In this document: positions 21,947 to 29,627 of the stretch, in pieces
Position numbering within the stretch: position 1 is the first letter of the stretch
Layout of the letters: every line of letters starts with the position of its first letter
DNA from: Streptomyces sp. TRM49041
GTDB taxonomy: Bacteria > Actinomycetota > Actinomycetes > Streptomycetales > Streptomycetaceae
DNA length: 32,343 nt
Assembly: GCF_008271805.1 (NCBI RefSeq)
Contig: NZ_VSRY01000049.1
Location: 1 to 32,343, forward strand
Reading direction: 5' to 3'
Made by a program: the position numbers and the translations under genes
The notes under the pieces: model-generated
Databases searched by the model: none
Seen by the model: the letters and a program-made list of their open reading frames with translations, nothing else
What the model was told of the DNA's origin: nothing

Positions 21947-23389
21947 TTGAGTACGGGATCCGGAGCAGACTCCGCCCCCGCACACAACGGCGACCACGAC
22001 ACCACCCGCACTCGCATCCGTACCCGCAAGACCGGCGGGACGTTCTCGTCCCTCAAGGTGCGGAACTACCGCCTCTTCTTCACCGGGGCCATCGTCTCCA
22101 ACACGGGCACCTGGATGGCCCGGATCACCCAGGACTGGCTGGTCCTCAGCCTCACCGGCTCGGCCGCCGCCGTCGGTATCACCACCGCGCTCCAGTTCCT
22201 GCCGATGTTGCTCTTCGGCCTGTACGGCGGCGTCGTCGCCGACCGGTACCCGAAGCGGCGCCTGCTGCTGCTCACCCAGAGCGCCCTCGGCCTGTGCGGG
22301 CTCACGCTCGCCGGGCTCACACTCTCCGGCCACGTCCAGGTGTGGCATGTCTACCTGGTGGCCTTCCTTCTGGGCATGGTCACGGTCGTCGACAACCCGA
22401 CCCGGCAGTCCTTCGCGTCCGAGATGGTCGGCCCCGCACAGCTCCGCAACGCCGTCAGTCTGAACTCGGCCAACTTCCAGTCGGCCCGGCTCGTCGGCCC
22501 CGCCGTCGCCGGTCTGCTGATCGCCTCCGTGGGCAGCGGCTGGGCGTTCCTGGTCAACGGCCTGTCGTTCCTCGCCCCGCTCACCGCCCTCCTCCTCATG
22601 CGCCCCGCCGAGCTGCACAAGGTGGAGCGCGCCCCGCGCGGCAGGGGCCGGCTGCGGGAGGGCCTGCGCTATGTCGCCGGCCGCCCGGACCTGATCTGGC
22701 CGATCGCGCTGGTCGGGTTCATCGGCACGTTCGGCTTCAACTTCCCGATCTGGCTGACGGCCTTCGCCGACGGGGTCTTCCACGTCGGCCCGGGCACGTA
22801 CGGCTTCCTCAACACGCTCATGGCCGTGGGCTCCCTCATCGGGGCGCTCCTGTCGGCGCGGCGCGGCACCTCGCGGCTGCGGATGCTGGTGGGTGCGGCG
22901 GCGGTCTTCGGGGTCCTGGAGATCGCGGCGGCACTGTCCCCCGGCTTCTGGCTGTTCGCCCTGCTCCTGGTCCCGATCGGCATGGTGGGCCTGACGGTCA
23001 ACGTCACGGCGAACTCGTATGTGCAGCTGGCGACCGACCCGGCGATGCGCGGCCGGGTGATGAGCCTCTACATGATGGTGTTCGTGGGCGGTACGCCCCT
23101 GGGCGCGCCGCTGCTGGGCTGGATCACCGACACGTACGGCGCCCGTGCGGGCTTCGCGACGGGCGGCGCGGTGTCGCTGGCCGCGGCGGCGGTGATCGGC
23201 CTGGTGCTGTCCCGTGCGGTCGGCGTACGGCTGAGGGTGGAGCTGCGGCGTTGGCGGCACCCGCACGTCCGCTTCGTATCGCGGGACGGGCGTGACGGGC
23301 GTGACGGGCGTGACGGGCAGGAAAGGCGCGACGGGCGTGAAGGGTACGAAGGGCGTGAAGAGGCCCGGCGTCTGACCGTCAGGGCGTGA
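21947..23389 (+). CDS. MFS efflux transporter with repetitive tail
   Basis: A 480-residue membrane protein with about twelve helices. KVRNYRLFFTGAIVSNTGTW at helix 1 and the loop GGVVADRYPKRRLLLL (the basic MFS loop between helices 2 and 3) place it with EntS/TetV-like drug or siderophore exporters. The TTG start at 21947 is set by GAGGAGG at 21931-21937 with 9-nt spacing; no ATG or GTG nearby has a ribosome site. Control by the upstream MarR regulator is likely. The last 40 residues are a charged tail with RDG units (RDGRDGRDGRDG, then degenerate copies) encoded by a 9-bp tandem repeat, absent from ordinary family members. The substrate is unknown. Confidence 0.92.
   Translation: MSTGSGADSAPAHNGDHDTTRTRIRTRKTGGTFSSLKVRNYRLFFTGAIVSNTGTWMARITQDWLVLSLTGSAAAVGITTALQFLPMLLFGLYGGVVADRYPKRRLLLLTQSALGLCGLTLAGLTLSGHVQVWHVYLVAFLLGMVTVVDNPTRQSFASEMVGPAQLRNAVSLNSANFQSARLVGPAVAGLLIASVGSGWAFLVNGLSFLAPLTALLLMRPAELHKVERAPRGRGRLREGLRYVAGRPDLIWPIALVGFIGTFGFNFPIWLTAFADGVFHVGPGTYGFLNTLMAVGSLIGALLSARRGTSRLRMLVGAAAVFGVLEIAAALSPGFWLFALLLVPIGMVGLTVNVTANSYVQLATDPAMRGRVMSLYMMVFVGGTPLGAPLLGWITDTYGARAGFATGGAVSLAAAAVIGLVLSRAVGVRLRVELRRWRHPHVRFVSRDGRDGRDGRDGQERRDGREGYEGREEARRLTVRA
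23282..23362. repeat. 9-bp tandem repeat in the 3' end of the MFS gene
   Basis: About nine units of consensus CGTGACGGG. The copies at 23291-23317 are perfect and the flanking copies are degenerate. They encode the Arg-Asp-Gly triplets of the transporter tail. Confidence 0.85.
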
Positions 23390-23401
23390 CAGACTCGCCG
23401 T

Positions 23402-23971
23402 ATGAGGCTTTTCGCTGCCGTGCTGCCGCCACGTGCGGTGGGCGACGAACTGGCGCTCCTCGTGGAGGAGTTGCGGGCACTGCCGGGCGCGGACGAGCTG
23501 CGCTGGACGGGCCGCCCCGGCTGGCACTACACCCTGGCGTTCATGGGCGAGGTGGACGAGGCCCTGCTCCCCGATCTGTCGGAGCGGCTGGCCCGGGCCG
23601 CACACCGTACGCAGCCGTTCCCGCTCCGCGTCCACGGGGGCGGGCGGTTCGGCCGCCGGGCCCTGTGGGCGGGCGCGGCGGGCGGCCTGGACGACATGCG
23701 GCTGATCGCCGAGCGCGCGGACGCGGCGGCCCGGCGCGCCGGCGTCTCGATGGACGAGCACCGCCGCTACCAGGCCCACCTCACCCTGGCCCGCAGCCGC
23801 GTGGACAGGGACCTGCGGCCCTTCGTGGCCGAGCTGGAACGCTTCAAGAGCAGCCGCTGGGAGGTCACGGAGCTGCACCTCGTCCGCAGCAACCTCCCCG
23901 TATCGGGCGTACCGGGCGAGGGCCCGCGCTACGAGACGGTCGGGTCCTGGCCGCTGGGCGGCCGGCGGTGA
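23402..23971 (+). CDS. thpR: RNA 2',3'-cyclic phosphodiesterase ThpR
   Basis: A 189-residue 2H phosphoesterase of the LigT/ThpR family, which opens 2',3'-cyclic phosphates on RNA ends. Both catalytic HxT motifs are present: WHYTLAF (His42, Thr44) and AHLTLAR (His126, Thr128), separated by the expected 80-odd residues. The N-terminus MRLFAAVLPPRAV is standard for the family and fixes the ATG at 23402. It lies 12 bp after the MFS gene. CAGACT 6 nt before the ATG is a weak leaderless -10 box, so it may also be transcribed on its own. It is cytoplasmic. Confidence 0.93.
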   Translation: MRLFAAVLPPRAVGDELALLVEELRALPGADELRWTGRPGWHYTLAFMGEVDEALLPDLSERLARAAHRTQPFPLRVHGGGRFGRRALWAGAAGGLDDMRLIAERADAAARRAGVSMDEHRRYQAHLTLARSRVDRDLRPFVAELERFKSSRWEVTELHLVRSNLPVSGVPGEGPRYETVGSWPLGGRR

Positions 23972-24001
23972 GGCATCGGTGAGGCCGCGGTGGGCTCCGG
24001 T

Positions 24002-24007
24002 TAACCT
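24002..24007 (+). promoter_or_regulatory. -10 box TAACCT, leaderless start of a microprotein
   Basis: TAACCT is followed by CGAAGT (6 nt) and the GTG at 24014, the leaderless spacing. There is no room for a ribosome site. Confidence 0.45.
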
Positions 24008-24013
24008 CGAAGT

Positions 24014-24103
24014 GTGGACCCGAAGACCCGAAACCGGATCATGGCCGGTGTACTCGTACTGATGTTCGCGATGATCGCGTTGGCGGCGGCGGTAGGCCAG
24101 TAG
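24014..24103 (+). CDS. 29-residue single-helix membrane microprotein
   Basis: GTG at 24014 to TAG at 24101-24103 encodes a basic start (VDPKTRNRIMAG) followed by one hydrophobic helix (VLVLMFAMIALAAAV) and a polar end. The charge layout, a clear TANNNT box 6 nt upstream and a vague memory of similar short ORFs in other streptomycetes support a real gene. Such peptides often sit in the membrane and modulate a larger partner; no partner is evident here. It is below the usual length cut-off and would be missed by most annotation. Confidence 0.5.
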   Translation: MDPKTRNRIMAGVLVLMFAMIALAAAVGQ

Positions 24104-24251
24104 GCCGGACCGCCCCCGCCACGCGCAGCCATACAGCCCCCGGAACCGCGGCGCCGCAGCTGGTCGGCGGTGCGGGGCGTTGTCGCATGGACGGGCAGCT
24201 GCGTGGGCGGCTCTTGCCTGGAGCGGGCTCGAAGCAGTTGGCTTGTGCCTC

Positions 24252-25241
24252 ATGAAGTACACGCAGCTCGGACGCACGGGACTCAAGGTCAGCCGACTCG
24301 TTCTCGGCACGATGAACTTCGGTCCACAGACAGACGAACCGACCAGTCACGGCATCCTGGATGCCGCGCTCGACGCAGGTCTGAACTTCGTGGACACAGC
24401 CAATGTGTACGGGTGGGGTGAGAACAAGGGCCGTACCGAGGAGATCATCGGCTCCTGGTTCGCCAAGGACCCGTCGCACCGGGACAAGGTCGTCCTCGCC
24501 ACCAAGGTCTACGGGAACATGGCCGCCGACGGGGACGTGTGGCCCAACCACGACAAGCTCTCCGCCGCGAACATCCGACGGGCTGTCGACGCGAGCCTCA
24601 AGCGGCTGCGGACGGACCACATCGACGTCTACCAGTTCCACCACATCGACCGCAGCACCCCGTTCGAGGAGATCTGGCAGGCGATCGACGTCCTGATCCA
24701 GCAGGGAAAGATCCTCTACGCGGGTTCCTCCAACTTCCCCGGTTACAAGATCGCCCAGGCGAACGAGATCGCCTCCCGGCGCGGGATGGTCGGGCTCGTC
24801 AGCGAGCAGTGCCTGTACAACCTCGCCGAGCGGCGCGCCGAGATGGAGGTCCTCCCGGCGGCGCAGGAGTACGGGCTCGGGGTCATCCCCTGGTCGCCGC
24901 TGCACGGCGGCCTGCTCGGCGGGGTCGTCAAGAAGGAGGTCCAGGGCGGCCGGCGGGCCTCCGGCCGGGCGGCCGCCGCGCTGGCCGACACCTCGGTGCG
25001 CGCGCAGGTGCAGGCGTACGAGGACCTGCTCGACAAGCACGGTCTGGAGCCGGGCGAGACCGCCCTGGCGTGGCTGCTGACCAGGCCGGGGGTGACGGGA
25101 CCGATCGTCGGCCCGCGCACGGCGGAGCAGCTGGAGAGCGCGTTGCGCGCCCTTGAACTGGAGCTTCCCGAGGAGGTCCTGACCGGCCTCGACGAGATCT
25201 TCCCCGGACCGGGGCCGTCGCCGGAAGCCTTCGCTTGGTGA
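24252..25241 (+). CDS. aldo/keto reductase
   Basis: A 329-residue NADPH-dependent oxidoreductase with a TIM-barrel fold. The start MKYTQLGRTGLKVSRLVLGT is the family opening and fixes the ATG at 24252 although no ribosome site is visible. The catalytic tetrad is readable: Asp in FVDTANVYG, Tyr in the same motif, Lys in VVLATKVYG and His in YQFHHIDR. Cofactor-binding segments appear late (PWSPLHGGLLGG and GPIVGPRTAEQLESAL). It resembles the YghZ/general stress AKR group; the substrate is unknown. It stands alone and converges with the Uma2-type gene, with 48 bp between the stops. Confidence 0.93.
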   Translation: MKYTQLGRTGLKVSRLVLGTMNFGPQTDEPTSHGILDAALDAGLNFVDTANVYGWGENKGRTEEIIGSWFAKDPSHRDKVVLATKVYGNMAADGDVWPNHDKLSAANIRRAVDASLKRLRTDHIDVYQFHHIDRSTPFEEIWQAIDVLIQQGKILYAGSSNFPGYKIAQANEIASRRGMVGLVSEQCLYNLAERRAEMEVLPAAQEYGLGVIPWSPLHGGLLGGVVKKEVQGGRRASGRAAAALADTSVRAQVQAYEDLLDKHGLEPGETALAWLLTRPGVTGPIVGPRTAEQLESALRALELELPEEVLTGLDEIFPGPGPSPEAFAW

Positions 25242-25289
25242 TCAAGTAGTACCGGTGTCGGTGCCGGATCAGTCCTCGGAAAGCGGCGG

Positions 25290-25880
25290 TCAGTCCCTGG
25301 GGAACTCGTCGGTGGTGAGGGTGAGCCCGACGGGCGTGTCCGTGAGGTCGATGGGGTCACCGAACACCGACCGCACCTCGTGGGTGTACTCGCCGTCCTT
25401 GGGGGTCGTGTGGGCCACACACTTGCCCGTGTACGGGTCGACGATCAGGTACACGGGCACTCCGGCGGCGGCGTAGGCGTCCTTCTTGGGGCCGTAGTCG
25501 TTGAGGCCGGTGCTCCTGGAGATCACTTCGGCGACGAACACGACGTCCTGGTACGCGTATGCGCCCTTGTCGCTCGGACTGGCGCCCTCGGCCACCAGGG
25601 TCACGTCCGTCGCGAACCCGTTGAGGTGGCCCGGGTAGTCGATGCGCACATCGGACAGCACGCGCTTCCTCGGGTACTTGGTCCGAAGCTGCTCGACGAT
25701 GCCCAGAATGGTGTCCCAGTGGTTCGCACGCTGCGGCGTCATGAAGATATGCCCCCCGACGATCTCGGTCTTGATCCCTCCGGGGACGGGCATCTTCTCG
25801 AGCCACTCGAACATCTCGTCCAAGGTGCGCTCGTCGCTGCTGTCGGCCATGCAGATCCTGTCGTTCTCTACGACGGTCAT
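25290..25880 (-). CDS. Uma2 family nuclease-fold protein
   Basis: A 196-residue protein of the Uma2/DUF820 family, which has a PD-(D/E)xK nuclease-like fold. Key parts are the early helix TLDEMFEWLEKMPVPGG, the acidic TEIVGGHIFM, the metal-site strand GFATDVTLVAEG (where many members have PDV), VFVAEVISRST with the conserved Glu, and the lysine region GPKKDAYAAAGVPVYLIVDP. Members expand greatly in actinomycetes and cyanobacteria and their role is unsettled. The ATG at 25880 has GGGGAGGAG upstream with good spacing; the next in-frame ATG is at 25851. A hairpin terminator separates it from the upstream pair of small genes. Confidence 0.88.
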   Translation of the reverse strand: MTVVENDRICMADSSDERTLDEMFEWLEKMPVPGGIKTEIVGGHIFMTPQRANHWDTILGIVEQLRTKYPRKRVLSDVRIDYPGHLNGFATDVTLVAEGASPSDKGAYAYQDVVFVAEVISRSTGLNDYGPKKDAYAAAGVPVYLIVDPYTGKCVAHTTPKDGEYTHEVRSVFGDPIDLTDTPVGLTLTTDEFPRD

Positions 25881-26035
25881 GGTGGCGCTCCTCCCCGCCG
25901 CCCACGCGTGCGGGCAGCCGCGCACTACAACGCTACTCGCCACAAGAACGACACGCCCGTGGCGACAACTCGCCAGGCCGCCCGGTCGGCAGCGTCTTGA
26001 GCCGCTCCGCCCGGGTCTCGGGTTCGAGGCCACGC

Positions 26036-26078
26036 GGGCCCGTGACGCCCGCGGGGCCGCCCCGGGCGTCACGGGCCC
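26036..26078 (-). terminator. strong hairpin terminator downstream of the small gene pair
   Basis: GGGCCCGTGACGCCCG (26036-26051) and CGGGCGTCACGGGCCC (26063-26078) form a perfect 16-bp stem with an 11-nt loop. It sits about 100 bp after the end of the small-gene pair on the minus strand. The rest of 25881-26177 shows no credible gene. Confidence 0.75.
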
Positions 26079-26177
26079 CGAGGGCGAACAGGCGGACGGA
26101 CCTGACCGGTGCCTCACCCACCGGCCGTCCGTGCCCTTCGGAGATGTGGCGGGCGTCGGCACCGAGCCGTTCACCGG

Positions 26178-26450
26178 CTATTTCCCCGTCCCCGACCGCG
26201 GCGGCTGACGCAGACCGGCCCGGTTCATGGCCCGTACCCGCGCCCGCGCCCGCAGGACCACATCCGGCGGCGCGGGCGTCACCGCGTCCGGCGGGCAGTC
26301 CCACTCGCGTCCGCCACCCGGCGGGCGGAGCTGGACGTACCCGCCCACGTGGCCCATCACCTGGCCCACCCGCCCGTCGCGCGTATCGACACCGTACGAA
26401 CCCACCTCGGACGAAGGGCCCGACACCGCCGTCCTGCCTGCCGCCCTCAT
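26178..26450 (-). CDS. conserved small protein (VDTRDGRVG family)
   Basis: A 90-residue protein whose core reads GSYGVDTRDGRVGQVMGHVG, then YVQLRPPGGGREWDCPP, a beta-rich, SH3-like pattern that I recall as widespread in streptomycetes, without a known function. The N-terminal 20 residues and the basic C-terminus are more variable. The ATG at 26450 overlaps the stop of the upstream small gene by ATGA, so the two are translationally coupled, and the arrangement recurs in other streptomycetes as I remember it. There is no signal peptide or membrane helix, so it is cytoplasmic. Confidence 0.75.
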   Translation of the reverse strand: MRAAGRTAVSGPSSEVGSYGVDTRDGRVGQVMGHVGGYVQLRPPGGGREWDCPPDAVTPAPPDVVLRARARVRAMNRAGLRQPPRSGTGK

Positions 26451-26650
26451 GTCCGCGCCCCCTCCAGCGCGGCCGCCAGCCGTACCGCCGTGTCCAGATT
26501 GCACCTGCCCAGCTCGACGAGTGGATACGGCACTTCACTGGTCACGGTGACCAGGTCGACCCCCAGCGAAGGCAGGACGACACCCGCCTTCAGCAGCTCG
26601 CCCCGCAGCTTCGCCACCGTCTCTTCCGCCGCCCCCAACCGCTCCTTCAT
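26447..26650 (-). CDS. conserved small protein (VELGRCNLDTA family)
   Basis: A 67-residue protein: a charged N-terminal helix (KERLGAAEETVAKLRGELLK), then VVLPSLGVDLVT and the hallmark PLVELGRCNLDTAVRLAAAL. The ATG at 26650 has GGAGGTG 9 nt upstream; upstream in-frame ATG 26689 lacks a ribosome site. I recognise it as a small streptomycete family often adjacent to the VDTRDGRVG protein, with which it overlaps by 4 nt. No function is known. The small size, helical content and constant partner suggest a two-subunit complex, which is inference. Confidence 0.75.
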   Translation of the reverse strand: MKERLGAAEETVAKLRGELLKAGVVLPSLGVDLVTVTSEVPYPLVELGRCNLDTAVRLAAALEGART

Positions 26651-26763
26651 GACCACGCACCTCCATACGCTGAGTATCGCGTTCCACACACAGCGTGGCC
26701 ATAGAGTCGTCGGCCTGAACGGAGTCGGGACCCCAACAACCCCATCTGGCTAACGGGAGTTGC

Positions 26764-26775
26764 ACCATGCATGGT
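26764..26775. promoter_or_regulatory. perfect 12-bp palindrome ACCATGCATGGT
   Basis: It lies in the 327-bp gap between the small-gene pair and the pseudoprotease gene, about 115 bp upstream of the pair's start, where an operator could be. Apart from this, a tandem repeat and a terminator, I see nothing else in 26651-26977. Confidence 0.3.
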
Positions 26776-26884
26776 CCCTGTACGGCCTGATCGACCCGCC
26801 GCGCGACCACAGCGTTCGCAACATGTCCTGGTCAGACCGGTGGCGTCCCTCGCCGATGGGCGGCAACCGGCCTCGAAGCCTGAA

Positions 26885-26920
26885 CAGGACAGCCAGGACA
26901 GCCGGGACAGCCGGGACGGC
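26885..26920. repeat. 9-bp tandem repeat, four copies
   Basis: CAGGACAGC, CAGGACAGC, CGGGACAGC, CGGGACGGC in succession, non-coding, directly before the terminator hairpin of the pseudoprotease operon. Confidence 0.8.
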
Positions 26921-26923
26921 CGA

Positions 26924-26955
26924 CAGGCCCGGCGCTCAGGAGTGCGCCGGGCCTG
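26924..26955 (-). terminator. hairpin terminator of the toxin/pseudoprotease operon
   Basis: CAGGCCCGGCGC (26924-26935) and GCGCCGGGCCTG (26944-26955) form a perfect 12-bp stem with an 8-nt loop, 22 bp beyond the pseudoprotease stop. Confidence 0.75.
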
Positions 26956-26977
26956 CCGAAGGGGGTGTGAGATGTGG

Positions 26978-29131
26978 TCAGACGTAGTACGGGTGCATGA
27001 AGTACGTCTGGCCGTAGATGAAGCTGTTCGGCGAGGACTCCCAGCCCGGCAGCGCGCCGTTGAACATGGCGTCGGGCTTGGCCGTCCAGGTCCACAGGCG
27101 GACGGCGCCGGAGGACGAGTCGCCGTACATGGCGCCGAGGTCGTCGCGGCCGTCGCCGTTGTAGTCGCCGACCACCAGCTGCATCGACGAGACGTCGAGG
27201 CGGCCACTCAGGGTGAGCTTGGGCGTGGGGCCGAAGGCGGTGCCCGTGGAGAGGAGGGTCCGGACCGTGTCCGTACCGTCCGTGTGGTCGTACCAGAACA
27301 TCAGGTCGTCGCGGCGGTCGCCGTCGAAGTCACCGGTGCGCGGCTTGGCCCGGTTCCAGTCGAACGTGGTGGCCGCGGGGCCCGTCCACCACGTCGACGG
27401 GGTGGTGAAGACGCCCTCCGTCGTGGTGGGGAAGACATACGTCCTGATGCTGTTGTCGCCCTGGCCGTAGAGCAGGCCCACCTCGTCGCGGCCGTCGCCG
27501 TCGAAGTCGCCGGTCACGAACTTGGAGCGGGAGGCCAGCCAGGTGCCCTTGGGGCCCGACCACTCGGACGGGATGAGCCGCACGACGCCGCCCTTGCCGT
27601 TCGACGTCAGCGTCCACAGCTTGGTGACGCCCGTCGTGCGGTCCACGTTCCAGATCGCCACGTCGTCGTAACCGTCGCCGTTGAAGTCGCCGGCGAGCGG
27701 GGTCATGTAGCTCTCGTGGAAGGTGACGTGGTTCGGGACCACCTCCCACGCCTTGGTGGGCTCGCTGTACGTACCGTCGGCCTGGCCGAGCGAGATGAAC
27801 AGCTTGACGCTGCTGTCGCCGTAGCCCTGGATCGCCATGAAGTCGGCGCGTCCGTCACCGTTGAAGTCGCCGGTGGCGCGCTTCATGTGCTCGTTGCCCC
27901 ACTGGCCCACGGCCGAGGTGTACGTCTTCCGGTAGCCGCTCAGGCTGCCGTCCGCCTTGCCGGAGAAGGTGTACGTGGCGTCCGTGCCCTGCGGGAAGTC
28001 GTACCAGGCGGACATGTCGCCGCGGCCGTCGTGGTCGAGGTCGCCGCGGACGGCGGTGTTGCTGGACCACACGGCGGTGCCGGACGCGTCCCGGATGACG
28101 AAGTCGCCGGAGTTCAGTACGGCCGCGCTGCCGCCGGACGCGCTGGTGCCCGACTGCCACAGGGTCGTGCCGGACGCGGAACGGACCACGAGGTTGCCGT
28201 CCGTGCCGAAGTGGGCCGTCGCGCCCGCGTTGCCGGCCGTGCCCGTGGACCACAGGACCTTGCCCGCGACGGAGGTGACGACCAGGTTGCCGTCGGCGCG
28301 CATGGCCACCCGGGCGGAGGCCGACACCAGGATGTCGCCCGCCCGGAGGGTCTGGCCGGCCGGGAGGGCCGCGCCGAACCGCATGCCGTCCGTGCGGGTC
28401 GCCACCGCGTCCGTGCGCGTGTCGGACGAGCCGAAGCAGCCGCCTTGCCAGGAGCGGGTGTTGATGCCGACCAGCTCGAAGCCGCCGCCGGACTTCTGGC
28501 GCAGGAGCGGGCCGCCGGTGTCGCCCGCGCAGATCGCGTCGCCGGCGGTGGCGCCGGTGAGGGACAGAGTGCCGTCCGCGACGGCGTCCACGCCGAACGT
28601 CGCGGCGTGCAGCTTCTCCGGGCGCCACTCGGTCTTCGTACGGCCGAAGCCCGCGGCCTTCAGGGCCTCGCCCTGCGCCACGGGCGTGGCGGCCAGCGGG
28701 ACCGGGGTGACCCCGGTCGCCGGGGCCGCGAGGCGGGCCAGCACCAGGTCGGTGCCCTCGCGCGGCGCCAGCTCGACGACCTCGGCGACCTGGCCGCCGG
28801 TGCCGAGCAGGTCGTTGCGGCCGACGGTCGCCACCGTCTTCAGTGCGGGCTTGCCCGCAGCCACCGTGCCGCCGGCCACCGGGTCGGCGGCGAAGCACGC
28901 GGCGGCCGTGAGGATCCACTCCGCGTCGACGAGCGCGCCCGAGCAGGCGCGCGTCTGGTCGCCCTCACCGATGTGCAGGTTCGCGGTGAACCCGTACGAG
29001 GCGTCGGTCACGGCGGCACCGACCACCGCGTTCGCGGGGATCGCGGTACCGAGGAGGCCGGTGGCGACACCGGCGGTGACTATGCCCGCCGTCCACGTGG
29101 ACCTGAGGGACCTTGGCGATCTGCCAAACAC
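26978..29131 (-). CDS. secreted trypsin-like pseudoprotease with lectin and FG-GAP repeats
   Basis: A protein of 717-719 residues (numbering from ATG 29137). Signal peptide 1-37 ends IPANA. Trypsin-like domain 38-250: LTAAAC stands where active enzymes have LTAAHC (Ala80 for His) and CAGDTGGPLL replaces GDSGGP (Thr207 for Ser); Asp130 in TDLVLARL is kept. Residues 265-362 carry three bulb-lectin-like strands (RADGNLVV, GTDGNLVV, NSGDFVI). Residues 365-719 hold six FG-GAP/VCBS repeats with calcium-loop motifs such as GDFNGDGRAD and GDFDGDGRDE, probably a beta-propeller. Start: AAGGA touches ATG 29137 but is 6 nt from the in-frame GTG at 29131, which is preferred. It lies within 10 bp of the immunity gene stop, so it is probably coupled. 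A substrate-binding role without cleavage is inferred. Confidence 0.92.
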   Translation of the reverse strand: MFGRSPRSLRSTWTAGIVTAGVATGLLGTAIPANAVVGAAVTDASYGFTANLHIGEGDQTRACSGALVDAEWILTAAACFAADPVAGGTVAAGKPALKTVATVGRNDLLGTGGQVAEVVELAPREGTDLVLARLAAPATGVTPVPLAATPVAQGEALKAAGFGRTKTEWRPEKLHAATFGVDAVADGTLSLTGATAGDAICAGDTGGPLLRQKSGGGFELVGINTRSWQGGCFGSSDTRTDAVATRTDGMRFGAALPAGQTLRAGDILVSASARVAMRADGNLVVTSVAGKVLWSTGTAGNAGATAHFGTDGNLVVRSASGTTLWQSGTSASGGSAAVLNSGDFVIRDASGTAVWSSNTAVRGDLDHDGRGDMSAWYDFPQGTDATYTFSGKADGSLSGYRKTYTSAVGQWGNEHMKRATGDFNGDGRADFMAIQGYGDSSVKLFISLGQADGTYSEPTKAWEVVPNHVTFHESYMTPLAGDFNGDGYDDVAIWNVDRTTGVTKLWTLTSNGKGGVVRLIPSEWSGPKGTWLASRSKFVTGDFDGDGRDEVGLLYGQGDNSIRTYVFPTTTEGVFTTPSTWWTGPAATTFDWNRAKPRTGDFDGDRRDDLMFWYDHTDGTDTVRTLLSTGTAFGPTPKLTLSGRLDVSSMQLVVGDYNGDGRDDLGAMYGDSSSGAVRLWTWTAKPDAMFNGALPGWESSPNSFIYGQTYFMHPYYV

Positions 29132-29140
29132 AGACATTCC

Positions 29141-29602
29141 TTATCGGTTGGAAAAGGTGGTCAGCGGCCCGAACGGGTTCTCAAGGCCGCAGAGCTCCTC
29201 GACCGCTGAGCCGAGGAAGCGCAGGGCGTCGCCCGTGCCGACGGCGTCGGCGTGGCGCTCCCAGAGGACCGACCGGCCCTCCGGAAGGGGGGCGACGGCG
29301 TGGTCGAGATGGGCGTCGACGGCGACACGGGCCGAGCAGCCCGTGTCGCCGACGGTCACCGCGGCGACGAGATCGATCTCGTGGCTCCGGCCGAAGTCCG
29401 GGGTGAGCCCCACCACGAACCGGTGGAGCAGGGTCACCCGGACCGAGCCGTCGTCCCGGGGTTCGTTCCGCAGCTCGTGCGTGAGCTCCCGGTACTCGCC
29501 GAGCCCGCCGCTGTGCAGCAGGAGGCCGCTCGCGTGCCCGGCGAGCCGGTTGTCCACGCGGTCCAGCTCCCTCAGGAACTCCACGATCTCGCTGTACGCC
29601 AT
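29141..29602 (-). CDS. probable immunity protein of the adjacent toxin
   Basis: A 153-residue soluble protein, unrecognised by sequence. It starts MAYSEIVEFLRELDRVDNR, continues with alternating charged strands (SVRVTLLHRFVVGLTPDFG, EIDLVAAVTVGD) and ends with a helix FLGSAVEELCGLE. There is no signal peptide. The ATG at 29602 has AGAAGGA 8 nt upstream and lies 25 bp after the stop of the polymorphic toxin gene on the same strand. In such loci the gene immediately downstream of the toxin is nearly always its immunity protein, so that role is assigned by position only. The acidic composition fits binding to a basic toxin domain. Confidence 0.75.
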   Translation of the reverse strand: MAYSEIVEFLRELDRVDNRLAGHASGLLLHSGGLGEYRELTHELRNEPRDDGSVRVTLLHRFVVGLTPDFGRSHEIDLVAAVTVGDTGCSARVAVDAHLDHAVAPLPEGRSVLWERHADAVGTGDALRFLGSAVEELCGLENPFGPLTTFSNR

Positions 29603-29627
29603 GGGGTTCGGTCCTTCTCTTCGGCGG

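Noticed and set aside
21434..24310. 958-residue minus-strand open frame
   Set aside because: It runs antisense to the MarR, MFS and thpR genes, has Arg/Gln/Pro-rich low-complexity composition and no domain. It is a typical high-GC shadow frame.
25933..26538. 201-residue minus-strand open frame across the terminator
   Set aside because: It spans a perfect hairpin and overlaps the better supported small gene pair; no recognisable protein.
26771..29209. 812-residue plus-strand open frame
   Set aside because: It is antisense to the pseudoprotease gene, which has a clear signal peptide and repeat domains; the composition is a mirror artefact.
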